From Marinimicrobium locisalis (lineage in GTDB: Bacteria > Pseudomonadota > Gammaproteobacteria > Pseudomonadales > Cellvibrionaceae), in NCBI RefSeq assembly GCF_039822625.1, contig NZ_JBDLLG010000015.1:1-64000 (forward strand): 64,000 nt of DNA. Direction: 5' to 3'. Below, one piece after another: positions 1-8,494 of this stretch. A model generated the notes under the pieces. The model did no database searches. It had not been told where the DNA came from and saw only the letters and a program-made list of their open reading frames with translations. Positions within the stretch are counted from its first letter, which is position 1. Every line of letters starts with the position of its first letter. A program made the translations under genes and the position numbers.

Positions 1-388
1 TAGGTAGTGGTCATAATCTGCCTCCTCAATGAATGAGAGGCCATGCTATCGCGCGATATTCAGACTAGGTAGAACGCTGTAGAATGAACGCTTACCGCAA
101 AGTAAATCTCAAACAATGGATGCCCGTCATCCGGTATTGCGGTAGAAAATAGAGGTCCCCCTCAAATTCTAGCCGTATGATTAGCCCTTTTTTACATCTA
201 AAATTCTTCAAAACAACTTACCCACAGCGCATTCGACAGCAATTCGGTACGAAGCGCGACGGCAACTTGGCAAGCACTAAAATGCGTACGACCTCCGCTC
301 GCTAAACCTGTGCATTTTTAACACATCGTATGATGAATAATTTGGCAAAAAGTATGATGGCAAAAAGGTGCGCTACACCACGTGTTTT
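1..388. other. A+T-rich stretch without a recognisable gene
   Basis: No open frame here looks like a protein I know. The stretch is visibly richer in A and T than the RHS body to its right and matches the composition of the immunity candidate next to it. That fits an exchangeable cassette end or decayed DNA downstream of an RHS tip. No insertion-sequence ends or tRNA were seen. Confidence 0.4.
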
Positions 389-763
389 TTAATTCAACTT
401 AATCTGTAAGTTATTTTTTTTCATGAGAATTTTTTCTACGGCTTCATTCGTTACTTTTGTATCGAAAATCTTTAACCAATTCAAGCTTGGTATTTCACAT
501 ATATCGCACAGTTGATCATTATCAAATCGGCAATATATTACGGCAATTTTTCTAAAGCTAGATGTCTTTAAAAGACATAAATCGCAACTCGAGAAGTCAC
601 AACTATAAAATGCTAGAAGACAATCCTCGTTTACGCCGCTTAGCAAGTTAAGCTGCTCATTAGTAATTTTTTGTGAAGTAAACCCAATGATAAGCTGGTT
701 ATTTTTATCTCGCTTTACTTCTGCCCCAATTGATTTGAGTGCTTCAAAGTTTGACATGTCCAC
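389..763 (-). CDS. Candidate immunity protein for the RHS toxin (LRR-like)
   Basis: A cytoplasmic protein of about 124 residues with no signal peptide. It begins directly after the stop codon of the RHS gene: the GTG at 763 abuts the TAG, and an in-frame ATG lies at 757, so the two are almost certainly co-transcribed. Residues 30-115 show a leucine-rich-repeat rhythm, with a segment LNWLKIFDTKVTNEAVEKIL that resembles the LxxLxLxxTxVTDAGL unit of bacterial LRR proteins, and it is rich in cysteine. Known biology: genes immediately downstream of RHS toxins usually encode the cognate immunity protein. Assignment as immunity rests on position and size; the LRR resemblance is a reading by eye. Base composition is A+T-rich, like the toxin tip and unlike the RHS core. 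Confidence 0.6.
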   Translation of the reverse strand: MDMSNFEALKSIGAEVKRDKNNQLIIGFTSQKITNEQLNLLSGVNEDCLLAFYSCDFSSCDLCLLKTSSFRKIAVIYCRFDNDQLCDICEIPSLNWLKIFDTKVTNEAVEKILMKKNNLQIKLN

Positions 764-3700
764 CTAATCCTTATCTCTATATTCTCTTGTCTGCTCTGCA
801 TCAACTCCCCTTTCCTTCATTTCCCGAACAAACTGGTCATTGTGCGCTTCAGTTGGCTTATAGTGCCCGCTTTCAGAGTTATTTCGCAACAAATAGCCAG
901 ACGCAACTTCCATTTCACCGGCAGATGCAACATCACCACCACCTAAAAATGAGGAGTGATGAAATTCAAATATCCTTGGTGCTCCGGCAAAAATACGTCC
1001 CTGTGGATCCATAACAAATATATACGGGCCACCCCCCGTATCCAATGGCTTCCCGTATGCATCAACTATCAGGCCGTCTTTGACGAAAATTTTAAAAGGC
1101 GCACGCTCCTCTTCACTCTCTAAGTATTCCACCTCTACACCTAAACCATCCCACGCTTTTGCGAATCCTAACTCTTCAGCGCGGTATTCTGGCTCCATTT
1201 CTTTCAGATTGGTGTATTTCCTTTCCTTACATGTCAACCCCAACGGATCCACCCACCCAGTGGGATTCGGCGCATACTGATAGTTGTTAATGCCCCCCAA
1301 CAACCCTATCGGGTCCTGCGTCGTAAACTGCCCCGTTTCTGGATTGTAGTACCGGTGCCGGTTGTAGTGTAGCCCGGTTTCTTCATCAAAGTATTGGCCC
1401 TGGAAGCGGATGGGGTTGTCCACCTCGTCCACGGCCTGGATGGCGGCGTTGCCGTAGGTTTTGTAGCGGGCTTTCCAGACGAGGTCGCCGGTTTCGCTGG
1501 TCAGCTCCCTCGGGGTGCCCAGGTGGTCGAGGTGGTAGTGGTAAATCTCGCCGTTCTGGACCAGGGCCAGGGGGCGGAAGCTTTCGGGTTCGTAAATGTA
1601 GGTTTTGGTTTGCTCGCCCGAGCTTTCGCGCACCATTTGGTCGGCAGCCCAGAGGAAGCGGGTTTCCTGCTCGCCAGCGCGTTTGGCGATGCGCCGGCCC
1701 AGGGGGTCGTAGCGGTATTCGGTGCTTTGGCCGTCCCGTTCCACTTTGACCAGCTGGTTGGCCAGGTTGTAGTGGTATTTTGTGAGGAGCTTGCCGCCTT
1801 TGCCCCGGCGCTCTTCGATCAGGTTGCCGCGGGCGTCGTAGCGGAACTTGCGGTCGCCTTGTAGGGTGAGTCGGTTGCCGTCGGCCTTGCCGTGTTTGCC
1901 CAGCAGATTGCCGGCCGGATCGAAGTGGAAGCGTTCTTCGAAGGTGCCTTCCACTCGCTTGAGCCGGTCCAGCAGGTCGTAGACAAAACGCTGCTGGTCA
2001 GGGCCGTCGGTCAGTTGGCTAAGGTTGCCGAAGGCGTCGTAGTCGTATTCGCGCTGAATCGGGCCCGGGTGTTTGTGGTCGCGCCGCTCGCTGTGTTGGC
2101 GCAGCAGGCGGCCGGCGGGGTCGTAGTCGCTGTAGGTGGTCAGCCCGCCCTGGTGGCGGGCCTGTTCCCGGCCCAGGGGGTCGCGGTCGATGTCCGCGAG
2201 GGTCGCCTTGTTGAATGTGGCACCGGTCCAGCGCAGTTGCTGGTCGAAGCGGTAGTCGATCACATCCCCGCCGGGGAGGGTCATGCCGCTGCGCAGGCCC
2301 GGCCAGATGTAGCGGTAGTCGATCTCCTGGGCGGTGGAGAGCAGCCGCTCGCGCTGGGCGTTCAGGTCGCACTGGTGCTCGCGGGTGACTTTGCCGTAGG
2401 GGTTGTAATCGAACTTGAGGTACTGGTGTTCGTTATAGGCTTCGGTGAGCTGGCCGGCCGGGTCGTAGGCAAAGCGGGTGTGCTCTTCAATCTCGTTCAC
2501 GCCTATGCGGCGGCGGCTTTGCGTGCGCAGTTGGCCCAGGGCGTCGCGCTCGAACTGGGTGAGCACTTCGCCGGCGTCCAGGTGCTGGATCAGGTGGCCG
2601 GCGGCGTTGTATTGGTAGTGTTGCACCCGACCGTCGAAGCCGATTTCCTTGATCAGGCGTTCGTTGCCGTCGTAGAAGAATTGGTATTTTTCGCCGTTTT
2701 CGTTGATCAGGGCGGTAAGGTTGCGCTCGTTGTCGTATTCGTACCGTAGGCGATGGCCTTCGGGGTCGATGCGCTCGATGACTTGGCTCAGGCCGTCGTA
2801 CTTGAATTCGGTCACGCGCCCGCGCGGGTCACTGTAGCGGGTCAGCTGGTCGTTGTCGTTGTATTGGTAGGTGTGGGTATCGCCACTGGCGGTAACGACT
2901 TGGCTCAGCTGCCCGGTCTCGGTGTAGGCAAAGCGGATGGAGCCGGCCTTGATGCGGCCCTTCAGGCGGATGTCCACCTGAATGAGTTGGCCCCATTCGT
3001 TGTGGTGCAGGCGCCGCTGGTGGCCGTCCGGGTCGGTCACGCTGAGTAGCTCGCCCGCGGGGGACCATTGGTACTGGGTTCGGTTACCCGAGGGGTCGCG
3101 AACCTCGTTCAACAGCCCCATGCGGTTGTAGCGGTAGTGGGTGCTCAGGCCGAAGGGGTCGGTCAGTTCGGTGAGCAGGCCCCGGCGGTCATAGCGGCGG
3201 GTCCAGAGGTGGCCGTTTTTATCTTTAAAGCGCGTGGGGCGCTGGTTGAAGTACCCGAGGCTGAGCCGTTGACCCAGAGCGTCTTCCAGGCCCGCGGGGC
3301 GTTTGTCTTCGTCGTAAAAGTAACGGGTGGTGTGACCTTCCGGGTCGGTGTAAGCGGTTTTACGACCCTGGTCATAGGCGTACTGGTGGCGACCGCCTTC
3401 GGGGTCGGTTTCCGTGAGGACCTGACCGTAGTCGTTGTACCGGTATTCGCGGGTGTAACCACGGCTGTCGGTGGCCCGGCTGCGCTTGTTGTCCGGGTCC
3501 CACTCGAAGCGATAGTCGTAAATGCCCCGCTCGCCCCACTGGCGGGTGCAGCGCGCGCCGGGGGCGTCACCGTCCCACTCGAAGAAGAAGCGAAAGCCGG
3601 TTTTGAGCTGACGCTCGCGAATCAGGTGGTTGGTGTACTGATAGCGCTCTTCGGCCCCCGCCGCGTTGCGGTGGGTAATCAGGTCGCCTTCCGGGCTGTA

Positions 3701-4849
3701 GTCATATTCGGCGAGGACTTTTTCCCGGTCGCTGGGGCCATCCACCAGCGCCAGCTGGGTAAGGCGGTGGTGTTGGTCCCGGCGCAGTTCCAGGCGTTTG
3801 CCCCAGTTGCTTTCCAGGCGCTGCAGCCAGCCGCCGGCGCTGTAGTGCAGGTTGATGGCGTAGCCCCGCTCGGGCTCCCGTTCGCCCAGCACGGTTTTTT
3901 CAGGGCGGTAGGCGGGGTGTTGGAGCTGGACCAGTAACAGCGTGTCTCCGATGGCGCCGCGGGAGGCAAACCGTTTGGTCCACTGGCCTTCCTGGTGCAG
4001 GAGAAAGGCATTCTCGGATTGGCGTTCGAGTCGCAGCCCTTCGGACCAGTGGCGGCTGCTGTGTTTGACCTCCGGTAGCGGCAGGGCGATATCCCGGCCC
4101 TCGGCATCCCGGTAGAGGACCTGTTCATCTTCGAGGGTGAGGGTTTCGCTACAGGTATGCGTCCAACCCGCCCCCAGGCCGATATCCCGAGCGTGGGAGC
4201 TGCGGTAGGTGCGGGTCCACTCCAGGGGCATGGGGCCCGGCAGGCGGCCGTCGGTCAGTTGAAGCAGCTCCTCCCCGGAGACCATGCTGATGGGTTCACC
4301 TTCGGTGGCGCATTCCTTGGCCGGCGGGCTGCCGTCTTTTGCCGGGGCTTTCCCGACGGGGGCGGCCTCGTCTCCGCCCACCTCGCCCGTATCCGGGGAG
4401 GCGGAGTCCAGCGACTGGCCGGTGTGGGTGCCACCATAAGCGGCTTTCTCAAGCTTTCCCTGAATGGGCTGGCTACCCCGCGTGCCCTTGGCCTTTTTCA
4501 GTTCCGAGGTGGGGTTGTGGGACTGCCAGCGTAGTTGGTTGGCCTTCAACAGCTCGGCCAGGGCCGCTTTGACGCGGGTGGCGTCCGCCAAGGGGGGCTT
4601 GCCCGGGGGTTTGACCGCCTCCCACAACTGGGCCCAGTTGCTGGGGGGCATGACGTCCACCTCGGCCAACAGCGACTGCTGCTGTGGCTCGCTCAGTTGC
4701 AACGGCGGCTGGGTGGCGGCTTGGGAAGGCTTGCGCCGGGTGCTAACGAGTGTGTATTGCTGCCCGGTCTTGGGGAGGCGAAGAATATGTTTCATAGGTC
4801 CGTATGACTGTCCTTGGCGTCCGTCAATCTCCAAGTGATTCGGCGCCAC
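764..4849 (-). CDS. RHS-repeat polymorphic toxin with variable C-terminal tip
   Basis: A 1361-residue RHS protein, probably a contact-dependent or type VI-delivered toxin. Residues 1-185 are a low-complexity leader without PAAR or obvious membrane segments. A DUF6531-like segment follows (about 186-260, PISMVSGEELLQLTDG). Then come many YD repeats (about 330-1100) and the RHS core end (GLHYNRHRYYNPETGQF) closing with DPLGL at 1201-1205, the usual boundary before the toxin. The 156-residue tip carries HHSSFLGGGDVASAGEME and SGHYKPT. This motif pair resembles the HSSFLAGG...GHYRPT module of plant IQM proteins and of some bacterial toxin tips; I do not know its activity. The GTG at 4849 is the longest start, and ATG 4795 (MKHILRLP) is a plausible alternative. 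No VgrG, PAAR or chaperone gene lies in view. The tip is A+T-rich, the core G+C-rich. Confidence 0.85.
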   Translation of the reverse strand: MAPNHLEIDGRQGQSYGPMKHILRLPKTGQQYTLVSTRRKPSQAATQPPLQLSEPQQQSLLAEVDVMPPSNWAQLWEAVKPPGKPPLADATRVKAALAELLKANQLRWQSHNPTSELKKAKGTRGSQPIQGKLEKAAYGGTHTGQSLDSASPDTGEVGGDEAAPVGKAPAKDGSPPAKECATEGEPISMVSGEELLQLTDGRLPGPMPLEWTRTYRSSHARDIGLGAGWTHTCSETLTLEDEQVLYRDAEGRDIALPLPEVKHSSRHWSEGLRLERQSENAFLLHQEGQWTKRFASRGAIGDTLLLVQLQHPAYRPEKTVLGEREPERGYAINLHYSAGGWLQRLESNWGKRLELRRDQHHRLTQLALVDGPSDREKVLAEYDYSPEGDLITHRNAAGAEERYQYTNHLIRERQLKTGFRFFFEWDGDAPGARCTRQWGERGIYDYRFEWDPDNKRSRATDSRGYTREYRYNDYGQVLTETDPEGGRHQYAYDQGRKTAYTDPEGHTTRYFYDEDKRPAGLEDALGQRLSLGYFNQRPTRFKDKNGHLWTRRYDRRGLLTELTDPFGLSTHYRYNRMGLLNEVRDPSGNRTQYQWSPAGELLSVTDPDGHQRRLHHNEWGQLIQVDIRLKGRIKAGSIRFAYTETGQLSQVVTASGDTHTYQYNDNDQLTRYSDPRGRVTEFKYDGLSQVIERIDPEGHRLRYEYDNERNLTALINENGEKYQFFYDGNERLIKEIGFDGRVQHYQYNAAGHLIQHLDAGEVLTQFERDALGQLRTQSRRRIGVNEIEEHTRFAYDPAGQLTEAYNEHQYLKFDYNPYGKVTREHQCDLNAQRERLLSTAQEIDYRYIWPGLRSGMTLPGGDVIDYRFDQQLRWTGATFNKATLADIDRDPLGREQARHQGGLTTYSDYDPAGRLLRQHSERRDHKHPGPIQREYDYDAFGNLSQLTDGPDQQRFVYDLLDRLKRVEGTFEERFHFDPAGNLLGKHGKADGNRLTLQGDRKFRYDARGNLIEERRGKGGKLLTKYHYNLANQLVKVERDGQSTEYRYDPLGRRIAKRAGEQETRFLWAADQMVRESSGEQTKTYIYEPESFRPLALVQNGEIYHYHLDHLGTPRELTSETGDLVWKARYKTYGNAAIQAVDEVDNPIRFQGQYFDEETGLHYNRHRYYNPETGQFTTQDPIGLLGGINNYQYAPNPTGWVDPLGLTCKERKYTNLKEMEPEYRAEELGFAKAWDGLGVEVEYLESEEERAPFKIFVKDGLIVDAYGKPLDTGGGPYIFVMDPQGRIFAGAPRIFEFHHSSFLGGGDVASAGEMEVASGYLLRNNSESGHYKPTEAHNDQFVREMKERGVDAEQTREYRDKD

Positions 4850-5054
4850 GGCGGCGCGAAATCACTCAACGGAGTGAAGTCTATCGAGTCCTTTTCAGTT
4901 TGTAGGTAGACTTGCGCGCCAACAAGCAAAAAATATGGGTTTTGTGAGGTGGTTCACAACAAAACGACCCGCAAGGTTTGGCTGTCAGGTGGTGCTTCGT
5001 TTTGAGCTCGACATCTGACAGGCCTGAACCTGCACGAAAGATTGTATCCATTTG

Positions 5055-5092
5055 TCAGGTGGCGGGCTCACGCCCTTACCTAACCTACGGAT
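5055..5092. repeat. Intergenic palindromic repeat, TAGGTGGCGG type
   Basis: A short imperfect hairpin (AGGTGGCGGGC, TCAC, GCCC, TTACCT) between the RHS gene and asbF. A closely similar sequence (AGGTGGCGGCTAGCGCCTTA) lies at 33125-33144, so this is a dispersed extragenic repeat, not a terminator: no T-tract follows. Confidence 0.5.
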
Positions 5093-5119
5093 AGATTGAT
5101 TCGGTTGAGCAGTGGTGCG

Positions 5120-5953
5120 TTAGGCTTCGCATAGACGGCCCGCTCTGACGCGTCGGATTTGCTGGCTGTCTTCGGCGATTACGCCACAGGGGTCGTGGCC
5201 GAACCATTCCAGTGAGGCGCTGTGAACCCGGTCGCGGGGCAGCATTTCGATAAAGTCGGCAAAGTCGTAGGCGCCGTTAAACAAAGGCACCATTCCCTCG
5301 CGACTGCCCGCGGCGGAATAGACGTTCTCCGGAGCGAACACCGGTAAGTGCTCTCGCTGGCTGATGTTTTTAAAATGCAAATGATGAACATGAGGCGAGA
5401 GCAGGTGCCAGGCCTTGATGGGGTCCTCGCGGGCCTCCCAAATATGGAGCACATCCAGGTTGATTTTCAGGGCGGGGTGATCCACCGCGCTTAGCAACTC
5501 CAGCGTGGAGGCGATGGTATCGGCCTGAGTGTGCGGATGGGTTTCGATTAACAGCTCGCGGCCCGATTCCTGGGCCTGCTGGCAGTAGTCCCGCAGGCGC
5601 GAGACCAGGGACTGAACCTCCAGTTCGGTGTTGTCGGCGCTGGCTTTTTTCCCGGCGAAGATTCTCAGCTTGGTGGTATTCCAGTGCTCGGCCATTTCAC
5701 ACAGCTCGCCCAACTTTTCTTCGCCTTTTCGGGCCGGGCCCGTAAAGGGCAAGTAATCACTGAGCATGGATACATCGAGGTTCATGGCATCCAGCCAGCG
5801 GCCACTGAGTGCCGGTTGGGAGCGCAGGCTGCGGGCGTGGGCGGCCCACAGTTCAATGCCATCCAGGCCGGAGCGAGCGGCGAAGGTCGCCAGCTCCGGC
5901 AAAGAGACCAAGTGATGACGAAAGCTGATGGTACACAAAGACAAATGCATCAT
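5120..5953 (-). CDS. asbF: 3-dehydroshikimate dehydratase, petrobactin pathway (AsbF-like)
   Basis: A 277-residue TIM-barrel protein of the sugar phosphate isomerase/epimerase superfamily (start MMHLSLCTISFRHHL). Family knowledge: AsbF converts 3-dehydroshikimate to 3,4-dihydroxybenzoate, the catecholate of petrobactin, using a divalent metal bound by Glu, Asp and His at the barrel mouth. Candidate ligands are visible in LLIETHPHTQAD, LKINLDVLHIWE and HHLHFKN. Length fits Bacillus AsbF (about 280). The ATG at 5953 overlaps the TGA of the upstream gene as ATGATG, indicating translational coupling; a longer frame to 6004 would run inside that gene and is unlikely. It is the last gene of the operon. 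The family alone is broad; the specific call rests on operon context. Confidence 0.85.
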   Translation of the reverse strand: MMHLSLCTISFRHHLVSLPELATFAARSGLDGIELWAAHARSLRSQPALSGRWLDAMNLDVSMLSDYLPFTGPARKGEEKLGELCEMAEHWNTTKLRIFAGKKASADNTELEVQSLVSRLRDYCQQAQESGRELLIETHPHTQADTIASTLELLSAVDHPALKINLDVLHIWEAREDPIKAWHLLSPHVHHLHFKNISQREHLPVFAPENVYSAAGSREGMVPLFNGAYDFADFIEMLPRDRVHSASLEWFGHDPCGVIAEDSQQIRRVRAGRLCEA

Positions 5954-7224
5954 AGGTTGGCCACCTCCGGTACTGGGCTTGAGGCTAAATAGCGCTGACG
6001 CCATTCGTTGTAGGCCAGAAACAGAGCGCGCTTAATGCGGTGTTCCCGCTCGTTTTGCCAGGCCACGGCGTTGGCCAGCGCGGCCAGGTCCTCGGCTTTT
6101 TGCGTCATGGCCCATTTGTTGGCCTGATACAACAATTGCTCATAACCTTTAACCAGTGCTTCAATCACATCACACCACTGTTCAAACTCATCGGCGGAAC
6201 GCCCGAGCGCCCGCCAGAAATAGGCCAGCCCATGTTCGTAGGCGTATTTGCGAATCGCCAAAACGGGCAGCTCCGCCAGCGCGGCGCCCAGGGCCGAAGG
6301 CTCCCGTACTCCCTCTCCGGGCAGGTGCTGCTGAATAATCTGCTCCACCGCTTGGGTCAAACCGTTGGTGGTGGGCTGAAAGCACACCTCGAAATAGGCC
6401 GCCACGGCCTCGGGGTTGGGTTCGTGGAGGTGGCGCACATTGAGGGTGTAGCCCCCGGCGACGGCGGGCGACTCCACCGCGTGCATCACCCGGCGGCGAT
6501 CCAGCGTTCCCTCCCAGCGGAAGTCCGGGTCCCACATCCAGACCTGGTCCTTTCGCACGCTGTCTTCCAGAAGTACGTAATGCGGAAAGGGGTTTAGCTT
6601 GAATCGGTTTTCCCGTTCGGGCAGGCGGTACAGGTCGAGCATTACCATCAGGTACTCCCACTCGGCTCGGCCGCTCATGAGTGCTTCGAGGTTCTCAATA
6701 TTTCGGGCCTTACTCAGGCTGTGGTCGTACCACGGGGTCACCGTTGTTCCGTAAAGCCGCTCGAACCATGAAAAGAAAAAGCCGTGATCGACATCGTCTG
6801 CGTGATACCGCAAGCGCGCCCGCTCATCCACAAAGACTTCGGCATCCCACACACCAAAATAAAAGGGACGATGATCGAACCCGGCCCGCTTGACGGGGTG
6901 GCACAAGCAACTGACCACACAGTGGACTTTCACATCGAGCTCGGGCTCGCCCACGGTATCTTCCGGTTCCGGAGCGCAGGCCATTAGCCGCTCCAGATCG
7001 GCGAGCGTTTGCAGCTGCTCGGGGTCCAGGGCGTGCTCGGGAATGGCGTAGCCGGCTTCGGTTTCCAGCAACACCAACAGCTGCATCAGTTCCACCGAGT
7101 CCATCCCCAGGTCGAACGTCAGGTGCGCCTCGGGCGCCAACGCATCAAGTGGCAGGCGGGGTAGATGAACCTCCAGTAACTGGCGCACTTGGTCCACAAA
7201 CTTACTTTTTACAACGGCCGTCAT
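5950..7224 (-). CDS. asbDE: AsbD-AsbE fusion: aryl carrier protein plus condensing enzyme
   Basis: A 424-residue protein. Residues 1-90 are an acyl/aryl carrier domain with the phosphopantetheine site DLGMDSVELMQLL (Ser43). Residues 95-424 match the size and position of AsbE, the enzyme that transfers 3,4-dihydroxybenzoyl from the carrier to the spermidine amine. In Bacillus these are separate proteins of about 91 and 327 residues; their sum matches this single frame, which contains no internal stop. AsbE has few signature motifs I can name, so that half is assigned by position and length. The ATG at 7224 follows the asbC stop by one base (TGATATG). A longer frame to 7305 would overlap asbC by 80 bases and is not favoured. 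Confidence 0.82.
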   Translation of the reverse strand: MTAVVKSKFVDQVRQLLEVHLPRLPLDALAPEAHLTFDLGMDSVELMQLLVLLETEAGYAIPEHALDPEQLQTLADLERLMACAPEPEDTVGEPELDVKVHCVVSCLCHPVKRAGFDHRPFYFGVWDAEVFVDERARLRYHADDVDHGFFFSWFERLYGTTVTPWYDHSLSKARNIENLEALMSGRAEWEYLMVMLDLYRLPERENRFKLNPFPHYVLLEDSVRKDQVWMWDPDFRWEGTLDRRRVMHAVESPAVAGGYTLNVRHLHEPNPEAVAAYFEVCFQPTTNGLTQAVEQIIQQHLPGEGVREPSALGAALAELPVLAIRKYAYEHGLAYFWRALGRSADEFEQWCDVIEALVKGYEQLLYQANKWAMTQKAEDLAALANAVAWQNEREHRIKRALFLAYNEWRQRYLASSPVPEVANL

Positions 7225-7225
7225 A

Positions 7226-8494
7226 TCAAGCCACTCCCTGACGCGGTTCATTTCTGCCTTCCACCGCAAAGCGCGAAGCCAGTTCGCGGCGACTGACTTT
7301 GCCATTGGGCATGCGCGGAATTTGCTCCAGGTGGCGAACCCAAGTAGGCCACTGATAGGTGGCCAAGCGTTCGCGGTAGAATGAGCGCAGATCCCGATCG
7401 GTCAAGGAAGCATCGCCCGTGTACACCGCCGCGACCCGTTCGCCGGCCAGAGCATCCGGCAGCTTAAAGACCACGACATCCTGAATGCCCGAGTGGGCCA
7501 TTAGCGCCTCTTCGACTTCCTGTGGGTACACATTCAGCCCGGCGGAAATAATGGTATCGTCCAGGCGGCCGCAGAAGTGCAGCGCGCCGGAAGCGTCCAG
7601 GTAGCCGGCATCACCGGTGTGGACGGCTCGCCCGCCCACCTGAATCACCACCTCTTGCGGCGCGTTCGGGTCGTCCCCGGCCTGCAATTCACAGTGGCCG
7701 AGGGCGGAGCCCATAACGTCCGCCTCCGCCGGCTGCCGGGCGATGGCAACGCAACCGGCCTCGGAGCAACCGTACTGCTGCCAGACATTGATGGTTTTCT
7801 TGGTCAGCGTCTCGAACCAGGCGCGCGGCATAACGCTGCCGGAGGTCATCACGCCGTACAGCGGCTGGTCACCCGGCCACAACATCAATAACGTTTTGAT
7901 AAACGACGGCGAACTGTAGAGCATCGGCTTGGAATACTGGCGCAAGGTTCTGAGCAAATGCTTCGGGTTCCAGCCGGTCACAATGTGCGGCACGGCACCG
8001 CGCTCCATGGTAGCCATGACCCCGCAAATCAAACCGTAGGAGTGGGTGACGGAGCAGGCCACCACGGGCACCACTTCCGGGGAAAGGTCCAACGCGCGGT
8101 TGTAGTGTTCAATCTCTGTGGCGATTTCCGACCAGGTTCGCTCAATGCGCTTAGGCTCGCCGGTGGTGCCGGAGCTGAACTGAATCAGCGTACCGGAGGG
8201 GGCTTGTGTCGGCTCAAGCGGGTGAACGTTGCTCGCGCTCTGCCAGACCAGCGTGTCGCACTCAAGCTGACGGGCTTTCGCCAGCGCCGACGTTTGGGGC
8301 GTATCCGAGTGCAGAGGCGCAACCGACAGGCCATGGCGCCGGGCGTAAAGCGCGATTGCCAGCCATTCGAACCGATCGTGCGTACAGACCGCAATGCGGC
8401 GGGCCGCAGCCAGTTCGGGCTGGGAGCTCAAGGCTTGCCAGCGAGCCTCCAGGTCGCGTTGTGCATAAGCGTGATCATCGAGGTAGAACAGCAT
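7226..8494 (-). CDS. asbC: 3,4-dihydroxybenzoate:AMP ligase (AsbC-like adenylating enzyme)
   Basis: A 422-residue member of the ANL adenylate-forming superfamily. It has the P-loop-like FSSGTTGEPK at about 106-115, the YGCSEAG adenine-binding segment, HTGDAGY, the hinge GRLDDTI and the C-terminal catalytic lysine in PNGKVSRREL. It would activate 3,4-dihydroxybenzoate as the AMP ester and load it on the carrier domain of the next gene. Length agrees with AsbC (about 412) and is shorter than typical acyl-CoA ligases. ATG 8494 is preferred over upstream in-frame codons because AGAGGTG sits just ahead of it. The gene overlaps the end of asbB by 20 bases. Confidence 0.86.
   Translation of the reverse strand: MLFYLDDHAYAQRDLEARWQALSSQPELAAARRIAVCTHDRFEWLAIALYARRHGLSVAPLHSDTPQTSALAKARQLECDTLVWQSASNVHPLEPTQAPSGTLIQFSSGTTGEPKRIERTWSEIATEIEHYNRALDLSPEVVPVVACSVTHSYGLICGVMATMERGAVPHIVTGWNPKHLLRTLRQYSKPMLYSSPSFIKTLLMLWPGDQPLYGVMTSGSVMPRAWFETLTKKTINVWQQYGCSEAGCVAIARQPAEADVMGSALGHCELQAGDDPNAPQEVVIQVGGRAVHTGDAGYLDASGALHFCGRLDDTIISAGLNVYPQEVEEALMAHSGIQDVVVFKLPDALAGERVAAVYTGDASLTDRDLRSFYRERLATYQWPTWVRHLEQIPRMPNGKVSRRELASRFAVEGRNEPRQGVA

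Noticed and set aside
1394..3937. Long plus-strand frames opposite the RHS gene
   Set aside because: They are antisense to the YD-repeat region, are rich in Val, Ala and Gly as expected from a mirrored codon bias, and have no recognisable domain.
1250..4849. Repeated short units suggestive of a CRISPR or tandem repeat
   Set aside because: They are the YD repeats of the RHS protein, variable in sequence and in one continuous frame.
764..4849. A type VI secretion locus
   Set aside because: No VgrG, PAAR, Hcp or adaptor gene is in the window; the RHS protein's export route cannot be stated.
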